From contig CADBDE010000010.1 in NCBI GenBank assembly GCA_902793375.1, forward strand, positions 1 to 42,409: DNA of 42,409 bases, written 5' to 3'. The notes under the pieces are model-generated. The model saw nothing but the letters and a program-made list of their open reading frames with translations. It was not told the DNA's origin and did no database searches. The stretch is from an uncultured Erysipelotrichaceae bacterium. GTDB taxonomy: Bacteria; Bacillota_I; Bacilli_A; RF39; UBA660. Below are positions 22,976 through 30,832 of this stretch, piece by piece (within the stretch, counting starts at the first letter, position 1; each line of letters opens with the position of its first letter). The translations under genes and the position numbers were made by a program.

Positions 22976-24061
22976 ATGAAAGATGATAAAATTACGATAA
23001 ATGATGTTTTAGAAGCATTGGCAATTAGAACTAATGACGTTTTAAGACCAGATAAAAAAAGTAAAAATAAAAAGAATAATGCTTATTTTTGGGTTTTTAA
23101 AGCTATATATCTTATACTATTATTAGTTCTTGTTAATATAGTATTTAATAGTTTTCAAGAAATTGGAGTTTCTTTAATATATGCAGTTGGTAAATCTTTG
23201 AGAAGTGTATTATCTTTTATTTGGGTTATTTCTTTGTCATATATAAAAGGAATAGTAATCCTATATTTACTATATGATAATTATAAGGTATTTGTAGAAA
23301 GCGATTATTATAGTAATTTATACTCAGATAATAGAAAAATGAAGAACAATAAAGAAGTCGTTTTTGGTGCAATAGAGTTGTTCTTAAAAGTATTTGCAGT
23401 CTTTGCAATGATAGCAATTGCTGCACTTGCAACAATATCAGTGTATGCTTTCTTTACAATTGTAATAATGTTATTTAAAAACATTTATATTATAAGTCCT
23501 CTTATAATATCAATAGCACTTTTCTTAATATCTTTCTTTACATTTATGCATATTAAAAATAAGTTCTTTGATAAAAAACAAACAATTGTTAAAAATCATT
23601 TTATATTTTCTTTTATGGTTTTATTAATAGGAGTATTATTCTTAGGATATGAAACAAGTTCTTTTGAATATATGAATAAATTACCAGATGAAATGAGAAT
23701 TATTTCTAAAGAACAAAGATTTACTATAAATGAAGGACAAAAAATAAATATAGCAAATGACTCTAGATTAAAAAATTTAGAAGTAATCTATGATGATACT
23801 TTGGAAGATGAAATGATAGTTAAATTAGATTATTTTGAAACTGCTAATGTAAGATATAGTTATTATTTTAATGAATATGATGATTTGAATCTAGAATTTT
23901 CTAGTAGATTAGATTTTCATCCAGAAAACATAAATGATGTATTTGAGTTATTCCATTCTACTTTTAATAGAAAAACAATATATAATTATAATCTATTTAA
24001 ATATCCTAATATATATGTCTATATAAATTCAAAATATAAAGATGATTTAAAAATTAAATAG
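22976..24061 (+). CDS. Multi-pass membrane protein of unknown function
   Basis: A 361-residue protein with about six membrane segments between residues ~37 and ~225, then a ~130-residue soluble C-terminal domain beginning [14 protein letters not shown] that is rich in acidic strand segments. The beginning ([16 protein letters not shown]) is cytoplasmic. I recognise no family; the C-terminal part vaguely recalls beta-strand adhesin-like domains. TAGGAGTGT gives the start. The stop codon is one base from the ATG of rnhB, so they form one transcript and are probably coupled. Confidence 0.65.
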   Translation: MKDDKITINDVLEALAIRTNDVLRPDKKSKNKKNNAYFWVFKAIYLILLLVLVNIVFNSFQEIGVSLIYAVGKSLRSVLSFIWVISLSYIKGIVILYLLYDNYKVFVESDYYSNLYSDNRKMKNNKEVVFGAIELFLKVFAVFAMIAIAALATISVYAFFTIVIMLFKNIYIISPLIISIALFLISFFTFMHIKNKFFDKKQTIVKNHFIFSFMVLLIGVLFLGYETSSFEYMNKLPDEMRIISKEQRFTINEGQKINIANDSRLKNLEVIYDDTLEDEMIVKLDYFETANVRYSYYFNEYDDLNLEFSSRLDFHPENINDVFELFHSTFNRKTIYNYNLFKYPNIYVYINSKYKDDLKIK

Positions 24062-24062
24062 T

Positions 24063-24698
24063 ATGATAAATGAAATAGACAATAGAGCTTATGAAAAAGA
24101 GCTTAACGTAAATGGAATTGAATTTATTGCAGGTGTTGATGAAGTAGGTAGAGGTCCATTGGTTGGACCTGTTGTTACGGCATGTGTTGTTTTACCAAAA
24201 AACTATTTATTAGAAGGTTTAACTGATTCTAAAAAACTATCAAAAAAGAAAAGAGAGTATTTTTTTGATATTATAAAAAGAGATGCATTAGGGATAGGAA
24301 TTGGGATTGAAAGTGAAAAAGTAATAGATGAAGTAAATATCTATGAAGCAACTAAACTTGCAATGAAAGAAGCAATAGATAATTGTAGAAAAAAATGTAA
24401 GATTGAACATGTTTTAATTGATGCAATGAAACTTGATTTAGATATTCCTAGTACATCTATTATAAAAGGTGATTATAAAAGTATTACTATTTCAGCTGCA
24501 TCAGTCATTGCTAAAGTAACTCGAGACAGAATGATGGATGAATTAGATGAAAAGTATCCAATGTATGGATTTAAAGATAATGCTGGTTATGGTACTAAAA
24601 AACATATTGAAGCTATAAAGAAATATGGTATTATTGATGAACATAGAAAGACATTTAAACCAGTTTGTTTTTATTTAGATAAAATTAATAGACTTTAA
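24063..24698 (+). CDS. rnhB: Ribonuclease HII
   Basis: A 211-residue RNase HII with [15 protein letters not shown] (Asp26, Glu27), the LIDAMKLD strand, [15 protein letters not shown] and the [14 protein letters not shown] segment with its conserved Tyr-Gly-x3-Lys. It cleaves 5' of ribonucleotides embedded in DNA and starts ribonucleotide excision repair in the cytosol. Length and motifs are normal. It is coupled to the upstream membrane gene. A terminator overlaps its last codons. Confidence 0.95.
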   Translation: MINEIDNRAYEKELNVNGIEFIAGVDEVGRGPLVGPVVTACVVLPKNYLLEGLTDSKKLSKKKREYFFDIIKRDALGIGIGIESEKVIDEVNIYEATKLAMKEAIDNCRKKCKIEHVLIDAMKLDLDIPSTSIIKGDYKSITISAASVIAKVTRDRMMDELDEKYPMYGFKDNAGYGTKKHIEAIKKYGIIDEHRKTFKPVCFYLDKINRL

Positions 24699-24711
24699 AG
24701 TCTATTTTTTT
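24687..24711 (+). terminator. Terminator at the end of rnhB
   Basis: AATAGACTTT/AAAGTCTATT palindrome (24687-24706) then TTTTT. The left arm lies in the rnhB coding end. Confidence 0.8.
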
Positions 24712-24757
24712 AGATTATTTATAATAAAAATGTTATTATATTAATAGAGGTATTATT

Positions 24758-26914
24758 ATGACTGTAAATGTGCTTGTAGAACTTTCAAATAGAAATATTG
24801 ATAAATATTTTACCTATAATGTTCCAAATATTTTAACAAATAGAATTAAAATTGGTATTAGAGTAAAAGTTCCATTTGGAAAACAAACTCTTGAAGGCTT
24901 TATTATGGAAATAAATAATGAAAGCAATATAGAATTAAAAGATATAATAGATATTGTTGATGAAGATATTATATTAAATGATGAGTTAATTAAACTAGGT
25001 AAATATATAAAAGAAAAAACGTTATGTACTTTAATAAGTGCTTATCAGTCGATGTTACCAAAAGCATTAAAAGCACAAAATAAAACAAATATTAATAAAT
25101 CTTTTACAAAGATTATTTTATTAAATATTGATAAAGAATCACTTAAAGATTTAAAACTAAATGATAAACAAAAAGAAATTATTAATAATGTAGTAAATGG
25201 TAATCATAAAAAAGAAGATTTAAATAAAATATCTAATTCTTCATTAAAAACTTTAATTAATAAAAAAGTTTTAAAAGAACTACTTATTGAAAATTATAGG
25301 CTAAAACATACAATTAATGTTGATTATCCAATATATGAACTTAATGAAGAACAAAAAAAAGCTGTTCTAAAAATTACAAATAGTAATGATTTAGTTTATC
25401 TCTTACATGGTGTAACTGGAAGTGGAAAGACTGAAGTATATATGGAATTAATCGAAAGAACAATAAAAAATAATAAATCTGCTATTGTATTAGTCCCAGA
25501 AATATCATTAACTCCTCAAATGACAGATAGATTTAGATCTCGTTTTAAAGATGATATAGCAATACTTCATAGTAGGCTTTCAGAAGGAGAAAAGTTTGAT
25601 GAATATAGAAAAATAGTTAAAGGACTTGTTAAAATTGTAATTGGAGCAAGAAGTGCTGTGTTTGCACCTCTTACAAATCTTGGAATTATTATTGTAGATG
25701 AAGAACACTCAACAACTTATAAACAGGAATCTAATCCAAAATATAATGCAATTGATGTAGCACTTGAAAGAGCAAAAAATAATAATGCAAAAGTAGTACT
25801 TGGAAGTGCAACTCCTTCACTTGAAAGTTATTCAAGAACGTTAGCTAAAAAATATAATTTAGTCGAATTAAAGAATAGAGCAAATAATAAACCTCTTCCA
25901 GAAGTAACTATAGTAGATATGAATAATGAAAAAAGAGGAAGTTTTTTCTCTAAGTTATTAATTCAAAAAATACAAGAAAAATTAGATAATGATGAACAAA
26001 TAATACTTTTATTAAATAGACGTGGATATGCTTCTTTTGTTACTTGTGCTTCTTGTGGTTATGTTAGTAAATGTCCTAATTGTGATGTAACCCTTACTTA
26101 TCATAAAAGCAGTGATATGGAAAGATGCCATTATTGTGGATATGCTACAAAAAGACATGATCAATGTCCAAAATGTCATGAAAAAGCTATTAAAAATTTG
26201 GGCATTGGAACTGAAAGAATTGAAGAAGAATTAAATAAGTTGTTTAGTGCAAGAATAATTAGAATGGATCTTGATACAACAAATACAAAAGGAGCTCATG
26301 AAAAAATAATTAATTCATTTAGAAATCATGAATATGATATATTACTTGGTACTCAAATGATAGCAAAAGGACTAGACTTTCCTAATGTTACTTTAGTAGG
26401 AGTAATTAATTCAGATACTTCTTTAATGATTCCTAGTTTTAGAAGTAGTGAATATACATTCCAATTATTATCACAAGTATCTGGAAGAAGTGGAAGAAGT
26501 GAGAAAATTGGTACTGTTATAATTCAAACATATAATCCTGATCACTATGCAATAAAACTTTCTAAAACACAAGATTATTTATTATTTTTTAAACAAGAAA
26601 TGTTAATAAGAAAAAAATTAAATTATCCACCATATTGTTATATAGTATCTATTAAAGTAGTAAGTAGTGATTATGATATAGTCAAACAAGAAAGTTCAAA
26701 TATTGCACATAAACTAGAACAAAATCTTCCTAATTCTCTTATTTTAGGTCCATCTATAGGTAGTATGTTTAAATACAAAAATACTTATAGATTTGGAATT
26801 ATGATTAAATATAAAAAGGAGGATAACTTATATCCTTATTTAAAACAATTAATAGAACATTATCAATCAAACTCTAAAATAAGGCTTGATATTGATTTTT
26901 CACCACTTTTATGA
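24758..26914 (+). CDS. priA: Primosomal replication helicase PriA (protein N')
   Basis: A 718-residue PriA. The N-terminal 3'-DNA-binding domain starts VNVLVELSNRNIDKYFTY and contains GIRVKVPFGKQTLEGFI. The helicase part has Walker A GVTGSGKT (~218-225) and DEEH (~313-316). A zinc-binding module with eight cysteines follows (~429-473; CASCGYVSKCPNC, CHYCGY, CPKCH), then helicase motifs IGTERIEEEL, GTQMIAKGLDFPNV and QVSGRSGRS. PriA restarts stalled or collapsed forks by recognising D-loops and loading the replicative helicase. It probably starts from a weak promoter in the short gap after rnhB. Confidence 0.95.
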   Translation: MTVNVLVELSNRNIDKYFTYNVPNILTNRIKIGIRVKVPFGKQTLEGFIMEINNESNIELKDIIDIVDEDIILNDELIKLGKYIKEKTLCTLISAYQSMLPKALKAQNKTNINKSFTKIILLNIDKESLKDLKLNDKQKEIINNVVNGNHKKEDLNKISNSSLKTLINKKVLKELLIENYRLKHTINVDYPIYELNEEQKKAVLKITNSNDLVYLLHGVTGSGKTEVYMELIERTIKNNKSAIVLVPEISLTPQMTDRFRSRFKDDIAILHSRLSEGEKFDEYRKIVKGLVKIVIGARSAVFAPLTNLGIIIVDEEHSTTYKQESNPKYNAIDVALERAKNNNAKVVLGSATPSLESYSRTLAKKYNLVELKNRANNKPLPEVTIVDMNNEKRGSFFSKLLIQKIQEKLDNDEQIILLLNRRGYASFVTCASCGYVSKCPNCDVTLTYHKSSDMERCHYCGYATKRHDQCPKCHEKAIKNLGIGTERIEEELNKLFSARIIRMDLDTTNTKGAHEKIINSFRNHEYDILLGTQMIAKGLDFPNVTLVGVINSDTSLMIPSFRSSEYTFQLLSQVSGRSGRSEKIGTVIIQTYNPDHYAIKLSKTQDYLLFFKQEMLIRKKLNYPPYCYIVSIKVVSSDYDIVKQESSNIAHKLEQNLPNSLILGPSIGSMFKYKNTYRFGIMIKYKKEDNLYPYLKQLIEHYQSNSKIRLDIDFSPLL

Positions 26915-26938
26915 TATAATACTACAATTAAAAAGTGG
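26892..26938 (+). promoter_or_regulatory. Promoter with flanking inverted repeat before the 26949 gene
   Basis: TTGATT (26892-26897), 17-base spacer, TATAAT (26915-26920), all within the end of priA. CCACTTTT (26903-26910) and AAAAGTGG (26931-26938) form a perfect 8-bp inverted repeat around the -10 box. Only the right arm would be in the transcript, so this looks like a DNA operator. Confidence 0.5.
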
Positions 26939-26948
26939 GGTTGATACT

Positions 26949-27719
26949 ATGAAATATGGAAAAACCGAAGAGAAAAAAAGAATTGCTAGGTATAGTTTAA
27001 TTTTAGAAACAGAAAATGGTAATTATTATTATGATTTTGATTTAAGTACGTTTGTTGAAATGGATGAGAAATCAATACCTTCTAAAGCAACAATAGATAA
27101 AATAGATTTTTTAACGGCTAATTATGATTCAAAGGAACAGTTTATTGATTGCTATGATATAAAAAATCCTAAAATACTTAAAATAACATATCAATTTAAT
27201 GGTGAAAAAAGATTAGCTCCAGTATTTAATAATCCTGAGTGGGCTGAACTTGCTAAAACATTTAATGGAGAAAAAGTAGATTTTAGGACTTATAATAATT
27301 TATATATTATTGAAACAGTATATAATCAAATAATGAAATTAGATTCCAATGATGATTCTTTATTTGCAAATTATCTAAGATTTAAATGTAGTCTTTCTCC
27401 TAAAACAGAAGATCTTATTAAAGCTATGGTGGCTCATGAAAGGGCAACTAGAAATAGATATAGATATTTAATGGGAGTAAAAGATTTTCAAACAGAGGCA
27501 GCTGTAAGCGAAATATATAATGTTGATAAAGATGCATACAAAAGTGATTTTAGAAAAAGAATGTCCAAATATAGAGAATTAAGAACTGTATATCTTAATT
27601 ATTGTAAATTATACAAAAATGGAAATGCTAAAACACAAGTTATAGGAAAGAAACAAGAAGAAAAACCTAAAAAATTAGTAAAAGAAGTTCAATACAAACA
27701 ATTATCAATGTTTGATTAG
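26949..27719 (+). CDS. Hypothetical protein ending in a beta-clamp-binding-like motif
   Basis: A 256-residue soluble protein of unknown family. It has N-terminal strands (RYSLILETENGNYYYDFDLS), KITYQFNGEKRLAP, then helices ending YRELRTVYLNYCKLYKNGN. A Lys-rich linker leads to the last residues YKQLSMFD. QLSMF fits the QL(S/D)LF consensus by which proteins dock on the DNA polymerase sliding clamp. ATG 26949 follows GTGGGGTTGAT. The next gene is a distant paralogue (shared KVDF and YLNY segments). Position directly after priA and before parE suggests, weakly, a link to DNA replication. Confidence 0.6.
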   Translation: MKYGKTEEKKRIARYSLILETENGNYYYDFDLSTFVEMDEKSIPSKATIDKIDFLTANYDSKEQFIDCYDIKNPKILKITYQFNGEKRLAPVFNNPEWAELAKTFNGEKVDFRTYNNLYIIETVYNQIMKLDSNDDSLFANYLRFKCSLSPKTEDLIKAMVAHERATRNRYRYLMGVKDFQTEAAVSEIYNVDKDAYKSDFRKRMSKYRELRTVYLNYCKLYKNGNAKTQVIGKKQEEKPKKLVKEVQYKQLSMFD

Positions 27720-27729
27720 TGAGGTAAAT

Positions 27730-28350
27730 ATGACAAAAACTGGAGGATACAATTTAATAAGAGAAGATATTGAAAATGAATACTTAGAGTATTTTGATTT
27801 TGAATCTATGTCTTTTGTAAATAAAGTTACGAAGGAAGTTGATTTATCCTCTATTGATGTTTTAACAACACTTTTTGAAAATCAAGAAGAATTAAGTAAT
27901 TATATTGATAAAGTTGAAGAATTTCATAGTGAATACAATTATTCTTATAAAATAATTTATACAACAAATAAAACTAAAGAAGAAAAAGTATTAAAAGTAG
28001 TTTGGAATGATTCAACATTAAGTTCTTTTTCAAAGCTTGCTGATGGAAAAGTAGACTTTACGAGTGAAAAAAACTATTATACTTTTTTTAATATAATTGA
28101 ATCTATAAAGGATACTAAAAATGGATTATCAAGGAAAATAGCAACCTCTAAAAAGGAATCATATAGATTAAGTGATCATAATAGAAAAATAGTAGAAGTT
28201 TTGTCAAGCTCAAAAAAAGAAATACCTTTTAAGGATTTAATGGAAGTATTTGCTGATTATAAAGAATGTCGTGCTTTATACTTGAATTATAAATATAATA
28301 ATTTAGAAATTGAAAATTCATTTAGGAATAAGTTACAAAAAATAAAATAG
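27730..28350 (+). CDS. Hypothetical protein, distant paralogue of its upstream neighbour
   Basis: A 206-residue soluble protein. Several segments align with the 26949 protein: YKIIYTTNKTKEEKVLKVVW with the KITYQFNGEKRL region, ADGKVDFTSEKNYYTFFNII with NGEKVDFRTYNNLYIIETVY, and YKECRALYLNYK with YRELRTVYLNYC. It lacks the Lys-rich tail and the QLSMF motif. ATG 27730 is set by GTGAGGTAAAT; an in-frame TTG at 27712 inside the upstream gene is unlikely. The two are co-transcribed. Function unknown. Confidence 0.6.
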   Translation: MTKTGGYNLIREDIENEYLEYFDFESMSFVNKVTKEVDLSSIDVLTTLFENQEELSNYIDKVEEFHSEYNYSYKIIYTTNKTKEEKVLKVVWNDSTLSSFSKLADGKVDFTSEKNYYTFFNIIESIKDTKNGLSRKIATSKKESYRLSDHNRKIVEVLSSSKKEIPFKDLMEVFADYKECRALYLNYKYNNLEIENSFRNKLQKIK

Positions 28351-28352
28351 TT

Positions 28353-28384
28353 AAAAAAGGAAGAATACTCTTTCTTTTTTTTCT
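28353..28384 (+). terminator. Terminator before parE
   Basis: AAAGGAAGA pairs with TCTTTCTTT (one G-T) around ATAC, followed by T residues. A second weak hairpin, CGATA/TATCG with six T, lies at 28438-28464. TATAAT at 28511-28516 is the likely -10 box of parE. Confidence 0.65.
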
Positions 28385-28534
28385 TGATTTTAAAAATATT
28401 TATATGGTATTATTAATGTGTAGAAAGAATAAGTTGGCGATACTTGTTTTTTTTATCGTTTTTTAGTGTCTTATTGTGTAAACAATCTTTAAAAAGTTTA
28501 TATATTTTATTATAATTATTAATGGAGTGATAAA

Positions 28535-30430
28535 ATGGCTTACGATGAGAATTCGATTAAAATACTAGAAGGCTTAGAAGCGGTTAGAAAAAGACCAGGA
28601 ATGTATATTGGATCTACTGATAAAAAAGGTCTTCATCATTTAGTATGGGAAATTGTAGATAATGCAATTGATGAAGTAATAAATGGATATGGAGATTATA
28701 TTGGAATAATTATTCATAAAGATGGATCAGTATCAGTAGAAGATCATGGTCGTGGTGTACCAACTGGTCGTCATGAATCTGGTAAAAGTACTCCTGAAGT
28801 TATATATACTGTACTTCATGCTGGTGGTAAATTTGAAACTGGTGGATATAAAGTGTCTGGAGGACTTCATGGTGTTGGAGCAAGTGTAGTAAACGCTTTA
28901 TCAAGTTGGATGGAAGTAACTATTAAAAGAGACAAAAAAGAGCATTTTATTAGATTTGAAAATGGTGGAAAAGTATCAGTTCCATTAAAAGAGATTGGAT
29001 CAACTAACAGGACTGGTACAACGGTTAGATTCTTACCGGATCCTAAAATATTTCCAATAACAACATTTTCTTTTACTACAATATGTGAAAGAATGCAAGA
29101 ATCTGCTTTTTTAATTAAGGGAGTTACAATAGAAGTTATTGATGAAGAAAGCGGAAGAACAAATAAATATCACTATGAAAATGGTTTAAAAGAGTTCGTT
29201 GAATACTTAAACGATGATAAAAATACTCTTCATAAAGTTATTTCTTTTGAAGGAAATAAAGAAGGGATAGAAGTAGATATCGCTATGCAATATACAGATA
29301 CTTATCAAGAAAATATTATTTCTTTTGTAAATAATGTAAAAACTCCTGATGGTGGAAGTCACGAAGTTGGATTTAAAACAGCTTTAACTCGTGTATTTAA
29401 TGATTACGCTAAGAATAATGGTTATATTAAAGGAAAAGATTCTACTTTAGAAGGAAGCGATGTAAGAGAAGGTCTTACTGCAATCATTAGTTTAAAAATA
29501 CCAGAATCTTTACTTCAATTTGAAGGACAAACAAAAGGAAAATTAGGAACACCTATTGCAAGAAATGTAGTTGACTCTATAGTAACTGAAAAGCTTCAGT
29601 ATTTTTTAGAAGAAAATAAAAAGGTTGCTACAGATATACTTGATAAATCAGTGAAGAGCAAGGTAGCAAGAGAAGCTGCTAGAAAAGCAAGAGAAGATGC
29701 AAGAAAAGGCAAAACTAATAATAAAAAAGAACATGCTTTATCTGGAAAACTTACTCCAGCTCAAACAAAGAATAAAAATAAAAATGAATTATTTTTGGTA
29801 GAGGGAGATTCAGCAGGAGGTTCTGCAAAACAAGGAAGAGATAGAAAATTTCAGGCTATACTTCCATTACGTGGTAAAGTTATTAATACAGAAAAAGCAA
29901 GTTTAGATGATATATTTAAAAATGAAGAAATTAATACAATGATTTATACAATTGGAGCAGGATATGGACCAAATTTTGAAATTGAAGATTGTGAATATGA
30001 TAAAGTTATCATAATGAGCGATGCTGATGAAGATGGTGGACATATTCAGTGCTTATTGATGACATTTTTTTATCGTTATATGAGACCACTTATTGAAGCA
30101 GGAAAGTTATATATTGCACTTCCACCATTATTTAAAATACAATGTGGAAAGAATATCGAATATGCTTATACAATTGAAGAAATGCAAGAAAAATCAAAAG
30201 GTAAAAAATGTGAAATTCAAAGATATAAAGGATTAGGAGAAATGAATGCTGATCAACTTGCAGATACTACAATGAATCCTAATACTAGAAAATTAATAAG
30301 AGTTAAAATCGATGATGCGTTGCTTGCTGAAAAACGTGTCAGTATTCTAATGGGGGATAATGTTGAACCAAGAAAAGCTTGGATTGAAGAGAATGTAGTA
30401 TTCTCTTTAGAAGATGACTATAAAATATAA
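28535..30430 (+). CDS. parE: DNA topoisomerase IV subunit B
   Basis: A 631-residue type IIA topoisomerase ATPase subunit. GHKL motifs: EIVDNAIDEV, EDHGRGVPTGRH and GGLHGVGASVVNALS. The transducer domain has KTPDGGSHEVGFK and QFEGQTKGKLG. The Toprim domain has EGDSAGGSAKQGRDRKFQA (~421 on) and SDADEDGGHI (~494 on). The last has Glu and Gly where most enzymes have Val and Ala, with the metal-binding Asp residues kept. With ParC it decatenates daughter chromosomes. I choose ParE over GyrB because parC follows and by overall resemblance. GGAGTGAT ribosome site. Confidence 0.9.
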   Translation: MAYDENSIKILEGLEAVRKRPGMYIGSTDKKGLHHLVWEIVDNAIDEVINGYGDYIGIIIHKDGSVSVEDHGRGVPTGRHESGKSTPEVIYTVLHAGGKFETGGYKVSGGLHGVGASVVNALSSWMEVTIKRDKKEHFIRFENGGKVSVPLKEIGSTNRTGTTVRFLPDPKIFPITTFSFTTICERMQESAFLIKGVTIEVIDEESGRTNKYHYENGLKEFVEYLNDDKNTLHKVISFEGNKEGIEVDIAMQYTDTYQENIISFVNNVKTPDGGSHEVGFKTALTRVFNDYAKNNGYIKGKDSTLEGSDVREGLTAIISLKIPESLLQFEGQTKGKLGTPIARNVVDSIVTEKLQYFLEENKKVATDILDKSVKSKVAREAARKAREDARKGKTNNKKEHALSGKLTPAQTKNKNKNELFLVEGDSAGGSAKQGRDRKFQAILPLRGKVINTEKASLDDIFKNEEINTMIYTIGAGYGPNFEIEDCEYDKVIIMSDADEDGGHIQCLLMTFFYRYMRPLIEAGKLYIALPPLFKIQCGKNIEYAYTIEEMQEKSKGKKCEIQRYKGLGEMNADQLADTTMNPNTRKLIRVKIDDALLAEKRVSILMGDNVEPRKAWIEENVVFSLEDDYKI

Positions 30431-30449
30431 AAAGAAAGTGTGTAGTAAA

Positions 30450-30824
30450 ATGGCATTATTAACAGATAAATATACAACTGAAACATTAGAAAATAGATTA
30501 AATGAATTTAGAGAATTTGGAATGACTTTATATTATTTATTAGAAGAAGGAAGAACAAATATAGACGATTTATCTAATTTATTCTTTTCAAAAGATAATG
30601 AAAAAACTCTTTTTACTTATGGAAAAATAATAAAAAAAATGAAACCTAATGATTTAGAAGCTTCATTTAATAGATATAAAGATAATTATCCAAATAATTC
30701 TAAAGAAGACTTAAATATAATATTTACTAAGAAGATAATTGATTTAGTATTTGAAAATCAAGAAGGTAAAGTAGATAAAACTTATATAAATACATATAAT
30801 TATTTATTAGCAAATACAAAGTAG
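30450..30824 (+). CDS. Small hypothetical protein between parE and parC
   Basis: A 124-residue, mostly helical, charged protein with no recognised domain: KYTTETLENRLNEFREFGMT, LYYLLEEGRTNIDDLSNLFF. It starts 19 bases after the parE stop and ends 8 bases before parC, so it must be co-transcribed with both topoisomerase IV genes. ATG 30450 is used; its ribosome site (AGAAAGTG) is weak, which suggests coupling. Most Bacilli have parE and parC adjacent, so this is an inserted gene. A role with topoisomerase IV is possible but unproven. Confidence 0.65.
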   Translation: MALLTDKYTTETLENRLNEFREFGMTLYYLLEEGRTNIDDLSNLFFSKDNEKTLFTYGKIIKKMKPNDLEASFNRYKDNYPNNSKEDLNIIFTKKIIDLVFENQEGKVDKTYINTYNYLLANTK

Positions 30825-30832
30825 GTGAAAAT

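Noticed and set aside
28438-28464. Attenuator controlling parE
   Set aside because: The stem is only five base pairs and lies upstream of the likely -10 box at 28511, so it cannot be in the parE leader.
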